Part shown: positions 18,730 to 28,567 of the stretch, one piece after another
Layout of the letters: the number at the start of each line of letters is the position of its first letter
How positions within the stretch are numbered: position 1 is the first letter of the stretch
NCBI RefSeq assembly: GCF_024231755.1
Contig: NZ_JAAEQH010000258.1
Coordinates: forward strand, 1-64,000
Direction: 5' to 3'
DNA length: 64,000 bases
From: Neptuniibacter sp.
GTDB taxonomy: Bacteria; Pseudomonadota; Gammaproteobacteria; Pseudomonadales; Balneatricaceae
Position numbers and translations under genes: made by a program
The notes under the pieces: model-generated
What the model saw: only the letters and a program-made list of their open reading frames with translations
Databases searched by the model: none
What the model was told of the DNA's origin: nothing

Positions 18730-18772
18730 ACCGGTAGCGGGTGCGTTTGCACCCCAAGCCGGTGTGTTTTTT
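18730..18772 (+). terminator. Intrinsic terminator
   Basis: A two-part stem has an outer ACCGG/CCGGT (18730-18734/18759-18763) and an inner GGGTGC/GCACCC (18739-18744/18749-18754) with loop GTTT, then GTGTTTTTTG. Confidence 0.75.
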
Positions 18773-18851
18773 GATAGCCATCAACTTCTGTACAGCCGAT
18801 TGATGCTAGACTTCTAGCAAATTCTGTATCCCACTTGATTTAAGTTTATTC

Positions 18852-19499
18852 ATGCCCGGCATTCGCCCAAATCCAGCTAAACGAGCTGTTCCAAAGGATC
18901 ATCAAGATAGCTATATCTATCAGATCCGTAACAGCCTCTATATTAACCTGACAGATCGCTGCACTCTTGCCTGCCAGTTCTGTCCGAAACATAACGGCTC
19001 AACTGAAGTTAAGGGACATGAACTGTTTCTTAGTAAAAGACCCGAACCTAAGCAGATCATTCAGGAAATTGGCGATCCTACCTGCTACGATGAGATTGTC
19101 TTCTGCGGTTATGGCGAACCTACTATCCGCCTGAAAGCACTGTTAGAGATCGCTAGTTGGGTAAAACAACAAGGTGGTAAAACCCGTATCAATACAGATG
19201 GCCTGGGCAGTCTCTTCCACAAGCGAGATATAGTGCCTGAACTGGCTGAATGTATTGACGCTCTCTCCGTATCCCTGAATGCTCAAAACGAAGAGGTATA
19301 CCAGCGACACTGCTTACCAAGTCTGCCGAACTCTTACGAAGCGGTGAAAGCGTTTATCAGTAGCGCCAGTAAGATGATTCCAGAAGTACATGTCTCAGCT
19401 ATCAATGGCCTTGAGGATGTAGATGTAATTCAGTGCAAGGAGATTACTGAGCAGTGTGGTGCAACTTTCCGCCAAAGGGAGTTGGATGTAGTCGGTTAA
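18852..19499 (+). CDS. TatD-linked radical SAM protein
   Basis: The 215-residue protein has the radical SAM cluster motif CTLACQFCPK (Cys 40, 44, 47) preceded by SLYINLTDR, then a glycine-rich GYGEPT motif that binds SAM and INTDGLG. Size and motifs match the small radical SAM family usually found beside or fused to TatD nucleases. No tatD is adjacent here. The reaction is unknown. It ends convergently with the long transglutaminase gene. Confidence 0.75.
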   Translation: MPGIRPNPAKRAVPKDHQDSYIYQIRNSLYINLTDRCTLACQFCPKHNGSTEVKGHELFLSKRPEPKQIIQEIGDPTCYDEIVFCGYGEPTIRLKALLEIASWVKQQGGKTRINTDGLGSLFHKRDIVPELAECIDALSVSLNAQNEEVYQRHCLPSLPNSYEAVKAFISSASKMIPEVHVSAINGLEDVDVIQCKEITEQCGATFRQRELDVVG

Positions 19500-19628
19500 T
19501 CTACGCTTTAATTTGCTCAGCATAGATATCACTACATAGATAGCACTGCACAGCGGGGCTCATCACTCATTCAACAAACCTTAAACTCGTGATTTGCCCC
19601 ACTATTCCATTATGCGTTAGGTGAATGG

Positions 19629-22600
19629 CTAGTTTTGTTGCGGAACATTTCTAAGATCCAGTGTATACGGATATTCATTAGAGAAAACCTCATCACACAA
19701 CGGAGCAGGTTTAGCTGGCCTATCATCTGGTGAGAACTCCCTAATCACCCGAGCACCGGTAGTCGCATCAAAGTCTCCAGGCGTATGCCCGAATTCATCG
19801 TAACGCGATACTCTGCGTGCTTCCGCTTCATGGCTATTCACTGGATAGGTATCATAACTACGTCCACCCTGATGGCTGACATGGTAGGTGCAGCCTCCAA
19901 TGCTCTGCCCGTTCCAGGTATCGACTAAATCAAAGGTCAGAGGCGTATGTATTCCTATCGTTGGATGCAGCGCTGAAGGAGGCTGCCATGCCCGGTACCG
20001 GACACCCGCAACATATTCACCATTACGCCCTGTTTTACGCAGTGGGATTCGGTGACCGTTACATGTCACCATATAACGACCTTCATCCAGCCCGGTAAGC
20101 TTAATCTGCAAACGTTCTACAGAAGAATCCACATACCGCGAAGTACCAAAGCTACCAATCTCTTCACCCAGTACATGCCAGGGTTCAATAGCCCAGCGCA
20201 GTTCCATATTCACATTATCGATCTGAACACGGCCATAATGCGGATAGCGGAACTCCTCAAAAGGCGCCAACCAGTCTAACTGGAAAGGAATACCATGTTC
20301 CTGAAGGTCCTTCACGACAGTTTTAAGATCCGCCCAGGCATAATGGGGCAGCATAAATTTATCGTGTAGTTCGGTTCCCCAGCGGGCCAAAGGTTTTTGG
20401 TAAGGCTCATCCCAGAAACGAGCGATCAAACTACGAATAAGCAGTGCCTGTACCAACGCCATACGCGAGTGTGGCGGCATTTCAAAACCACGGAATTCAA
20501 GCAACCCCTGGCGCCCACTCGCACTACCCGGCGCATAGAGTTTATCAATACAGAACTCAGCTCGATGTGTATTGCCTGTCATATCAACCAACAGGTTTCG
20601 AAGAATCCGATCAACCAACCAGGGTTGATCGATAATCCCCTCAGGCATCTGCTTAAAGGCAATTTCGAGTTCATAAAGCATCTCATCTCGAGCTTCATCA
20701 ACTCGTGGGGCCTGACTGGTTGGGCCAATAAACATACCGGAGAATACATACGACAAACCTGGATGATGTTGCCAGTAAGTTATCAGGCTACGTAACAGAT
20801 CAGGGCGGCGCAGGAGAGGACTGTCAGCCGGAGTATTTGCACCGATAGTTATATGATTGCCCCCACCCGTGCCAGTATGACGGCCGTCCAACATAAATTT
20901 TTCTGTTCCAAGACGACATTCGTGGGCAGATTGGTAAAGACGAGTGGTGTTATCCACCAGCTCACTCCAACTCTCAGAAGGGTGTATATTTACCTCAATT
21001 ACCCCAGGATCTGGTGTTACCAGTAATTTTTTAAGTCTGCTGTCTTTAGGTGGCTCGTACCCTTCCAACACTACCGGCATATCAAGATCTGCAGCAGTTT
21101 TTTCGATCGTGGCAATCAGTTGTAAGAAATGCTCGAGATAAGTGATGGGCGGCAGGAACAGATACAATTTACCATCACGAGGTTCAACACAGAGAGCAGT
21201 ACGAATGACTTCTGCTCGATGGCTACTCATCTCATCCGATGGTTTCATTTCACTGAGCTGATCTGTTGCCTCAGTGAAATAGTCCGGTTTTGGTAATGGC
21301 CGGGAAAACTCAAACGGGTCGGCTTCTACCTGTGGTTCACGTTCCTCAGGAACCTGATAAGGTAGCGAATCAAGCGGCAGACGGAAACCCATAGGCGAGT
21401 CCCCCGGGATCAGCACCACCTGCTCACGCTTCATAGGCCACGGAGAGGAATACCACTCAGAGCAGCCAAAATCCCACGCAAGAGGCAGAATAAATCCACT
21501 CGCACTGGTAAGACCACGTTGCAGCAGTTTAGCTATTCGCTTGCGCTCCAGATCGCTATCCAGATCCGCCTTTAAAGGATCGACATTGCCGGGCAGGCTC
21601 TGTTCCTTCCAGAGAAAATACAGGGCATCTTCATAGGCAGGCAGTACAAATTCTTCATCAAGCTGAAGGTTCTTACTTAGCTGAGTAATGAACTTTTCTG
21701 CATCATCAAGGCCGTGTCCATAATCTTTATCTACCCTCGCCAACAACGAAGGCTTATTCCAAAGAGGTTCGCCATCTTCACGCCAGAAGCAACCAAGTGC
21801 CCAACGGGGAATCTCTTCCCCCGGGTACCACTTACCCTGACCATAATGCAGTAATCCACCTGGGGCATATTCTTCTCTAAGACGAAGCAGAAGATCCTTA
21901 GCCAGCTTTAACTTATCTGCCCCCAGAGCTTCAGTGTTCCACTGCTCTGATTCCATATCATCAACCGAGACAAAGGTGGGTTCCCCCCCCATAGTCAGGC
22001 GGACATCCTGCTCACTCAACTTCTGATCCACAGCATCACCCAGTTGCATAATCTCTTGCCATTGCTGATCACTGTAGGGCTTGGTCACCCGCGGATCTTC
22101 ATGGATACGAGTGACTTTATTTTCGTGCTCAAATTCGACTTCGCATGGGCTGGTAGCGCCTGTGACCGGGGCTGCAGATACAGGGTCAGGAGTACAAGCA
22201 AGGGGAATATGGCCTTCACCAGCAAACAAACCGGATGTTGGATCAAGACCAATCCAACCGGCCCCAGGGATATAAACCTCACACCAGGCGTGTAGGTCAG
22301 TAAAGTCCTCTTCTGCACCTACAGGTCCCTCAAGAGGCTTCACATCGGGCTTTAACTGGACCAGATAACCTGATGTAAAACGGGCAGCCAGCCCTAGTTT
22401 TCGTAGAATCTGCACCAGCAACCAGGCAGTATCTCGACAGGAACCCTTTTTGATAGATAAGGTTTTCTCACAGGTTTGAACACCAGGCTCCATGCGGATG
22501 CCGTACTCAATCTGCTTTTCCAGCTTTTGGTTTAGCTCGACAAGAAAGTCATTAATGGGCCTTGGTTTCTTGTCGATCTTACCTAACCACTTTTTCAGCA

Positions 22601-22976
22601 AGGGGCCTTGTTCTGTACACTTGAGATAAGGCAGTAATTCTTTTTTAAGCTGAGCATCATATTTAAATGGGAATTTCTCAGCGTATTCCTCAACAAAGAA
22701 ATCGAAAGGGTTTATCACAGTCATATCTGCAATCACTTCGACTTCGATACTAAGTTCATCTGTTTTCTCAGGGAAAACGAGTCTAGCCTGATAATTACCA
22801 AACGGGTCCTGCTGCCAGTTCAGGAAGTGCTTCTCAGGCGTTATTTTCAGTGAGTATCCATGAATATGGGTACGAGAATGCGGCGCTGGCCTTAAACGCA
22901 AAACATGCGGGAAAAGGCTCGTTCTGCGATCAAACTTATATTTGGTCTTATGATTTAAGGCTACCCTTATTGCCAT
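19629..22976 (-). CDS. Transglutaminase-like/DUF2126 protein
   Basis: The 1115-residue protein has an N-terminal beta domain typical of bacterial transglutaminases (residues 1-100), then a transglutaminase-like core with catalytic C180 (KKGSCRDTAW), H229 (DLHAWCEVY) and D245 (GLDPTSG). The remaining about 800 residues are DUF2126, which carries GTGGGNHITIG, reminiscent of the ATP loop of glutamine-synthetase-type ligases. Such proteins are known to co-occur with circularly permuted ATP-grasp and alpha-E proteins, as here on the other strand. Role in amide-bond formation or cleavage on a peptide or protein is predicted, not shown. Confidence 0.88.
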   Translation of the reverse strand: MAIRVALNHKTKYKFDRRTSLFPHVLRLRPAPHSRTHIHGYSLKITPEKHFLNWQQDPFGNYQARLVFPEKTDELSIEVEVIADMTVINPFDFFVEEYAEKFPFKYDAQLKKELLPYLKCTEQGPLLKKWLGKIDKKPRPINDFLVELNQKLEKQIEYGIRMEPGVQTCEKTLSIKKGSCRDTAWLLVQILRKLGLAARFTSGYLVQLKPDVKPLEGPVGAEEDFTDLHAWCEVYIPGAGWIGLDPTSGLFAGEGHIPLACTPDPVSAAPVTGATSPCEVEFEHENKVTRIHEDPRVTKPYSDQQWQEIMQLGDAVDQKLSEQDVRLTMGGEPTFVSVDDMESEQWNTEALGADKLKLAKDLLLRLREEYAPGGLLHYGQGKWYPGEEIPRWALGCFWREDGEPLWNKPSLLARVDKDYGHGLDDAEKFITQLSKNLQLDEEFVLPAYEDALYFLWKEQSLPGNVDPLKADLDSDLERKRIAKLLQRGLTSASGFILPLAWDFGCSEWYSSPWPMKREQVVLIPGDSPMGFRLPLDSLPYQVPEEREPQVEADPFEFSRPLPKPDYFTEATDQLSEMKPSDEMSSHRAEVIRTALCVEPRDGKLYLFLPPITYLEHFLQLIATIEKTAADLDMPVVLEGYEPPKDSRLKKLLVTPDPGVIEVNIHPSESWSELVDNTTRLYQSAHECRLGTEKFMLDGRHTGTGGGNHITIGANTPADSPLLRRPDLLRSLITYWQHHPGLSYVFSGMFIGPTSQAPRVDEARDEMLYELEIAFKQMPEGIIDQPWLVDRILRNLLVDMTGNTHRAEFCIDKLYAPGSASGRQGLLEFRGFEMPPHSRMALVQALLIRSLIARFWDEPYQKPLARWGTELHDKFMLPHYAWADLKTVVKDLQEHGIPFQLDWLAPFEEFRYPHYGRVQIDNVNMELRWAIEPWHVLGEEIGSFGTSRYVDSSVERLQIKLTGLDEGRYMVTCNGHRIPLRKTGRNGEYVAGVRYRAWQPPSALHPTIGIHTPLTFDLVDTWNGQSIGGCTYHVSHQGGRSYDTYPVNSHEAEARRVSRYDEFGHTPGDFDATTGARVIREFSPDDRPAKPAPLCDEVFSNEYPYTLDLRNVPQQN

Positions 22977-23423
22977 TCCTTATGCTCCTAAGCTGTGCGC
23001 AGAGATTGTCGGGTTAGAATTCCTGAACTAAAAAAAATGAACCAATGACTGAATTGAACCCACCTTGGCTATTTTTTAATCGATCAGATAAATCTGTTTA
23101 TCCCATTGTGATCAGAGTTAAAGCTCTTTTTTGTTGCGCTTTATCTAAAGACAGCAAGCTTTAAGCCAATTCATATTCCCCTGCTATATCCCTAGCAAAT
23201 AAGAACCAGACTTAAATGCCATAGCTACAGGGCACCAGAGCAGACTAAGCCCACCTTTTTCATTTAATGGCCTGATATTTGCTGAGGTCTATATAAGTCA
23301 AAAATGAATAGAAACAACGGTCAAAAAATGGCCATGAGCACCAAGGTATGGCGGTCGTAGAGCCTTGAGTGCACTTGCTGCACCGCAATAGTGCGCATGT
23401 AAAAGGTCAGATCTTAGGAAGTA
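22977..23423. promoter_or_regulatory. Divergent spacer between the transglutaminase and ATP-grasp genes
   Basis: There is no gene in about 447 bp. Near 23370-23400, TGCACTTGCTGCACCGCAATAGTGCGCA contains two overlapping GCAC-type dyads similar to NtrC sites (TGCACC-N5-GGTGCA). No clear sigma-54 promoter (GG-N10-GC) was found. AGGA at 23416 is the RBS of the next gene. Confidence 0.35.
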
Positions 23424-24881
23424 ATGGGTATGAAGAATATTTGGGATGGGTATGAGGCGGAAGCGCATTTCGATGAGCTGATATCTGCAAAAGGGGATGC
23501 TCGTCAAGCCGCAGAAAAATTGGTTCGACATGTCTCTGAAATGGAACAGGGGGAACTGGATAAACGCCGCCAAATGGCAGAAGCGACTATTCAGGAGATG
23601 GGGATTTCATTCACGGTTTACACCGAAGAAGGCAATATCGACAGGGCCTGGCCATTCGATATTATCCCCCGAACAATTCCTTCTGATGAATGGAAACAGG
23701 CAGAGAAAGGCCTTAAGCAAAGGCTGCGCGCGCTGAATATGTTTATAGATGATCTCTACCACGATCAAAACATTATTCGCGATGGCGTTGTCCCTGAACA
23801 TGTGATCAAAGAATCACCCAACTATCTACCCGAGTGCAAAGGCGTAAGCCCAGCTTATGGCGTGTGGGCGCATATCTGTGGTACTGACCTGGTCAGAGAT
23901 GGAAATGGCAAATTCTTTGTTCTCGAGGACAACCTACGCGTACCGTCTGGCGTATCTTATATGCTCGAAAACCGAGCGATCACCAAGCGGGTATTACCGG
24001 AGATATTTGAAAAAGAGAATATCCTGCCACTGGATGATTACTGCGCGCAGCTTTTCGATATGCTGGCTTCTCTCTCCCCTCGAAAAGTCGAAGAGCCGGA
24101 GATAGTGGTCTTAACCCCTGGTATTTTTAACTCGGCTTATTTTGAACATGCGTTTCTAGCCCAGCAGATGGGAGCCGAGCTTGTAGAAGGCAGCGACCTG
24201 TTTGTAGAAGATGATTGCGTCTACATGAAGACAATAGCAGGTCCGGAACGCGTGGATGTCATCTACCGTAGAATTGATGACGCATTTATCGATCCGGAGG
24301 TTTTCCGAGAAGATTCTGCTTTAGGTGTTCCCGGCCTGATAGGTGCGTGGAAAAAAGGCAATGTTGCTATCGCTAATGCACCAGGCGCCGGTGTTGCTGA
24401 TGATAAGGTTGTTTATGCCTATGTCCCAGAAATCATCAAATATTATCTGAATGAGGAACCGATTCTTTCCAATGTGGACACTTATCTGTGTGAAGTTCCT
24501 GAGCAAAGAGAATACGTGCTAGCCAATCTGGATAAACTGGTTGTAAAACCTGCCAATGAATCTGGTGGTTATGGGATGTTAGTGGGACCGCATTCAACCA
24601 AAAAGGATCAGGCAAAATTTGCTCAACTCATTCAGGAAAACCCTCGAAATTATATCGCCCAACCCACGCTAAACCTGTCTACAGCCCCAACATTGATCGG
24701 GCCACAAAACCTTGAACCCCGACATCTGGATCTGCGTCCTTTTATTCTTCAAGGCAAAGACTCTTATGTAACAACCGGCGGATTAACCCGCGTCGCAATG
24801 AAAAAAGGCTCACTGGTGGTGAACTCATCACAGGGTGGCGGAAGTAAAGACACCTGGATCGTAGATACGGAGGCTGAATAA
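23424..24881 (+). CDS. Circularly permuted type-2 ATP-grasp protein
   Basis: The 485-residue protein (COG2308 type) contains YLPECKGVSPAYGVW, a predicted catalytic VLEDNLRVPSGVSYML near residue 168-183, VIYRRIDDAFIDP near 279-291 and VVKPANESGGYGM near 374-386, the ATP-grasp lysine and glycine loop. The family is predicted to form amide bonds between a carboxylate and an amine. It overlaps the next gene by one base (TAATG), a sign of translational coupling. Confidence 0.88.
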   Translation: MGMKNIWDGYEAEAHFDELISAKGDARQAAEKLVRHVSEMEQGELDKRRQMAEATIQEMGISFTVYTEEGNIDRAWPFDIIPRTIPSDEWKQAEKGLKQRLRALNMFIDDLYHDQNIIRDGVVPEHVIKESPNYLPECKGVSPAYGVWAHICGTDLVRDGNGKFFVLEDNLRVPSGVSYMLENRAITKRVLPEIFEKENILPLDDYCAQLFDMLASLSPRKVEEPEIVVLTPGIFNSAYFEHAFLAQQMGAELVEGSDLFVEDDCVYMKTIAGPERVDVIYRRIDDAFIDPEVFREDSALGVPGLIGAWKKGNVAIANAPGAGVADDKVVYAYVPEIIKYYLNEEPILSNVDTYLCEVPEQREYVLANLDKLVVKPANESGGYGMLVGPHSTKKDQAKFAQLIQENPRNYIAQPTLNLSTAPTLIGPQNLEPRHLDLRPFILQGKDSYVTTGGLTRVAMKKGSLVVNSSQGGGSKDTWIVDTEAE

Positions 24882-25879
24882 TGATGTTATCTCGCGTAGC
24901 TGAAAGAATTTACTGGGGCGCTCGATATCTGGAGCGAGTCGAGAATATTGCTCGTTTAGTCAGTGTCTATGACAACCTACTTTTCGATCTGCCGAAAAAA
25001 ACCAATATCAGTTGGTACAACCTGATCCGCATAAACAGTAATGCTGAAACCTTTAGCGAACGTTATAAGGTCCAGAATGAACACAACGTGGTTAAGTTTC
25101 TGTTAGCAGATGATACGAACCCTGGTTCACTACTCTCTTCGCTTAAACAAGTGAAAGAGAACATCCGAACCACAAGGGATGTTGTACCGCAGGATACTTG
25201 GGAACAGATTAATGAGCTGGACCTATATGCACGAAATCACATTCAACAAGGCATCAGTCGTACCAACAGGCACCAGTTCCTGAACACTATTATTCAGCGT
25301 TGCCAGGAGATTACCGGCCTGTTTGAAGGTGCTATGAGTCGCGATGCAACATGGCAGTTTGTCGTGCTGGGTAGAAATATCGAGCGGGCAGATATGACCA
25401 CACGCATTCTCGATGCTGGCGCGTCAATCATGCTGCAGCCTGACGAAAGCATACAGGCCAATCTGGCCCAAGTTGTTTGGGGTAACGTACTACGTTCTGT
25501 AAGCGGTTATATGAACTATCGCCGTGGAGTAAGGACAGCCGTACAATCGAAAAAAGTTGCCCGGTTCCTCCTTGAGGATCCCCACTTCCCTCGAACACTG
25601 AGGTTCTGCATCGAAGAGATGAGTACCGCTGCTGAAAAACTTCCTAGATCAACCAATGTTTTACGTGGCATCGAAACGGTCAAACAACTCCACTACCCGT
25701 TGGATAATGGGGAACAGTTGAACGAGTCATTCCGGGATTACCTAAATGATCTACAGATCTGTGTTTCTGAACTTCATAACGATTTCAGTGACAATTGGTT
25801 TGCATTCAACCCGAGCGTTTCTGCTGCTGCACTAACCACAGGTAAAGTCAGCGATATCCAGATGGCACGACAGGGATAG
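24881..25879 (+). CDS. Alpha-E domain protein
   Basis: The 332-residue all-helical protein begins MLSRVAERIYWGARYLERVENIARLV, the characteristic start of alpha-E (COG2307). It also has QFVVLGRNIERADMTTRILD near 163-182. Alpha-E proteins are always found with circularly permuted ATP-grasp enzymes and presumably work in the same complex. The start overlaps the upstream stop. An intrinsic terminator follows immediately. Confidence 0.88.
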   Translation: MMLSRVAERIYWGARYLERVENIARLVSVYDNLLFDLPKKTNISWYNLIRINSNAETFSERYKVQNEHNVVKFLLADDTNPGSLLSSLKQVKENIRTTRDVVPQDTWEQINELDLYARNHIQQGISRTNRHQFLNTIIQRCQEITGLFEGAMSRDATWQFVVLGRNIERADMTTRILDAGASIMLQPDESIQANLAQVVWGNVLRSVSGYMNYRRGVRTAVQSKKVARFLLEDPHFPRTLRFCIEEMSTAAEKLPRSTNVLRGIETVKQLHYPLDNGEQLNESFRDYLNDLQICVSELHNDFSDNWFAFNPSVSAAALTTGKVSDIQMARQG

Positions 25880-25890
25880 AATAAATGCCC

Positions 25891-25917
25891 AAAGCCGCAT
25901 TTAAGCGGCTTTTTTTA
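25891..25917 (+). terminator. Intrinsic terminator after the alpha-E gene
   Basis: AAAGCCGC pairs perfectly with GCGGCTTT around the loop ATTTAA, and a run of seven T follows. Confidence 0.9.
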
Positions 25918-25966
25918 TTCATATGCCTGTAGCTGTATAGAAGGCAGACTTTCTTTAAACAGCCGC

Positions 25967-25972
25967 TATAAT
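25967..25972 (+). promoter_or_regulatory. -10 promoter element of the ATP-grasp/alpha-E fusion gene
   Basis: TATAAT is followed by GTGCGC. The match lies 22 bases before ATG 25994, which rules out the GTG at 25973 as a start because it would lie at or before the transcription start. Confidence 0.6.
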
Positions 25973-25993
25973 GTGCGCAATCCAAGTCAGCTA

Positions 25994-28567
25994 ATGAGTC
26001 CGTCAGTGCAAAATCAATCACAAACCATAGTGGAAGAGCAATCGAGCGGCTATTCAGTCCCCGATGGCCACTATAACGAGGCGTTTGATCTCAATCAGCC
26101 ACGTTCGCATTGGCAGTATCTGCTCGACAGCATTCAAGCGTTGGGCAATGACGGCCTTCAGGATCGTTACAAAAAAGCAGCTCGAATTCTGCGTGATGAT
26201 GGCGCCACATATAATCTGGCCAGCAGCCCGTTAGAAAGAAAGACCTGGGAACTAGATCCTATCCCGATGCTCATCCCCAGTGAAGAATGGGGAATCATCG
26301 AAGCAGGTCTGACAGAGCGCGCTGAACTACTGAATCTCATTCTTAAAGATATCTACGGCCCAAGGGAGCTGATTCGTCAGTCGATCATTCCGCCAGAAAT
26401 AATCTATAACCACCCTGGTTTTTTACGTCAGTGCCAAGGGATAACCCTACCCGGTGAACATCAGTTAACGCTGCATGCTGCTGATATGGTGCGTGACTCA
26501 GATGGCCGGATAGTGATTATTGGTGATCGTACTCAATCCCCTAGCGGGGCTGGTTATGCGTTGGAAAACCGTACGGTACTGTCACGTGTTCTACCCAGTC
26601 TGTTTCGTGATAGTCAGGTACACCGGCTATCGCTGTTTTTTCAATCTCTGAGAAATACGCTTTCCTCGTTAGCAGAGGATAAAACAGACGACCCTTTAAT
26701 CGTTATTCTTACACCAGGCGCATACAGCGAAACCTACTTCGAACACACATATCTATCAAACTACCTTGGTTATCCCCTTGTACAGGGTAGCGACCTTATC
26801 GTGCGAGATGGCTCGGTGTGGCTTAAATCCCTGAATGGTTTAAGCAAAGTGGACGTCATTCTTAGGCGTGTTGACGATATCTACTGCGACCCGGTTGAGC
26901 TGAAATCCGATTCATATTTGGGGATACCTGGCCTAGTCGAAGTGATCCGTGCTGGCAATGTAGTAGTCAGTAATCCTCTCGGATCCGGTATTCTGGAAAC
27001 GCCAGCGTTGCTGAAATATATGCCTCAGATAAGCCAGCATTTCCTTGGCAGAGAGCTAAAACTTCCATCAGTCTCTACCTGGTGGTGTGGTGATAAAGAT
27101 GATCTTAGTTTTATTAAGGCAAATCTTGATTCATTAATCATCAAACCCGCTATGCGTCAGCAAGATAATCCAAGTGTTTACGGACATCTGCTGACAGAGG
27201 AAAGTAAAGCTGAAGTGTTGGCGCGTATTGAGGCAACCCCGCATGATTTTGTAGCTCAAAGCTATGTTGCGCCTTCCTATCTTCCTGCATGGCAGGATAA
27301 AGAGATCATCACCCGCCCATCCATCTTCAGAAGCTTTACGGTATCCAATCAGGTCGCTAACCAAAGCACCTATACCGTAATGGCAGGCGGCCTTACCCGA
27401 GTTGGTTTAAGTCAACAGGATACCGTTGTCACCAACCAGGCGGGATCACAAAGCAAAGACACCTGGATCCAGGCATCCGAGCCAGAAAAACAAACCTCAT
27501 TAATTGAGGAGCACACTGGAATTACCGATTTGGCACATGAAACAAACCTGCCAAGTCGAGTGATTGAGAATCTTTTCTGGATGGGACGCTACGCAGAAAG
27601 AGCTGAGTCCAACATGCGTCTGATGCGTACTGTATTTATGCAGATGAATGGTATTGATCCGCTACCGGAACAATCCAAAAACATACTGCTTAAAGCGTTA
27701 TCACAGCAGACCAATTGCCTACCGGGCTTTATGGACGAAGCAAAACTGAATAATCCCGATCAGGAACTGATCGATATTATTCTGGATAACAATAACTCAA
27801 ACAGTATTCGATCAAGTCTACTTGCACTCTTAACCTGCTCCGAAGAGGTTAAAGAGATGCTCTCGGCAGATACTCACAGGATCATCAATGACCTGAGAGA
27901 TAACCTGTTTGAGTTGGAACGCTCCTATATCAGCGGGCTTCCTTCTGCACCTGAAGAATCCCTTGATCCACTAGTAACAACTCTGCTTGCTATGTCTGGC
28001 CTAAGCCATGAAAGCATGCTTCAGGGTGTGGGCTGGAAATTTCAGGAGATCGGTCGACGTAGCGAACGCGTTCTGCAAACAGCCCGCTTATTGCAGTTAT
28101 TACTAACAACAGCGCTACCCCGCTCTCAACAACAGCAGATGCTGGAAACAGTGCTGTTGAGCGTGGAAGCACTGATCACCTTTAGAAGACGCTACAGAAC
28201 CCATACCGATGTTGCACATGGTCTGGAACTATTGATGCTGGATGAAACCAACCCTCGTTCCATCCTTTATCAATTACAACGCTTGAAAACACATTTCTCA
28301 GATCTGCCACAACCGGATTCACTCAAACCAGGGTTGAGCCCGGGTGAAAAACTACTGATCAAATCGCTGAATGATATCCAACTAGCGGATCTGGAAGAGC
28401 TGGCCAAATATGACGCCGACACTCAATCTCGCATGCAGCTCCACAAGTTGCTCGATGAAGTGATCGCTCATGTGGAAGAGTTCTCTTCCGTGCTCAGCGA
28501 TCAATACTTTGACCACCAGTCAGGCCCTCAGCAGCTGGCAGAAACTCAAGGGATTGTATTTCTATGA
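25994..28567 (+). CDS. Circularly permuted ATP-grasp/alpha-E fusion protein
   Basis: The protein of about 857 residues is a head-to-tail fusion of the two families encoded separately just upstream. Residues about 60-480 are ATP-grasp (FLRQCQGITLPGEHQL; GDRTQSPSGAGYALENRTV; VILRRVDDIYCDP). Residues about 520-850 are alpha-E (PSRVIENLFWMGRYAERAES). The canonical catalytic ED-N-R string of the stand-alone copy is altered to GDRTQSPSG, so catalytic competence of this copy is less certain. It overlaps the next transglutaminase gene by 4 bases (ATGA). Confidence 0.88.
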   Translation: MSPSVQNQSQTIVEEQSSGYSVPDGHYNEAFDLNQPRSHWQYLLDSIQALGNDGLQDRYKKAARILRDDGATYNLASSPLERKTWELDPIPMLIPSEEWGIIEAGLTERAELLNLILKDIYGPRELIRQSIIPPEIIYNHPGFLRQCQGITLPGEHQLTLHAADMVRDSDGRIVIIGDRTQSPSGAGYALENRTVLSRVLPSLFRDSQVHRLSLFFQSLRNTLSSLAEDKTDDPLIVILTPGAYSETYFEHTYLSNYLGYPLVQGSDLIVRDGSVWLKSLNGLSKVDVILRRVDDIYCDPVELKSDSYLGIPGLVEVIRAGNVVVSNPLGSGILETPALLKYMPQISQHFLGRELKLPSVSTWWCGDKDDLSFIKANLDSLIIKPAMRQQDNPSVYGHLLTEESKAEVLARIEATPHDFVAQSYVAPSYLPAWQDKEIITRPSIFRSFTVSNQVANQSTYTVMAGGLTRVGLSQQDTVVTNQAGSQSKDTWIQASEPEKQTSLIEEHTGITDLAHETNLPSRVIENLFWMGRYAERAESNMRLMRTVFMQMNGIDPLPEQSKNILLKALSQQTNCLPGFMDEAKLNNPDQELIDIILDNNNSNSIRSSLLALLTCSEEVKEMLSADTHRIINDLRDNLFELERSYISGLPSAPEESLDPLVTTLLAMSGLSHESMLQGVGWKFQEIGRRSERVLQTARLLQLLLTTALPRSQQQQMLETVLLSVEALITFRRRYRTHTDVAHGLELLMLDETNPRSILYQLQRLKTHFSDLPQPDSLKPGLSPGEKLLIKSLNDIQLADLEELAKYDADTQSRMQLHKLLDEVIAHVEEFSSVLSDQYFDHQSGPQQLAETQGIVFL

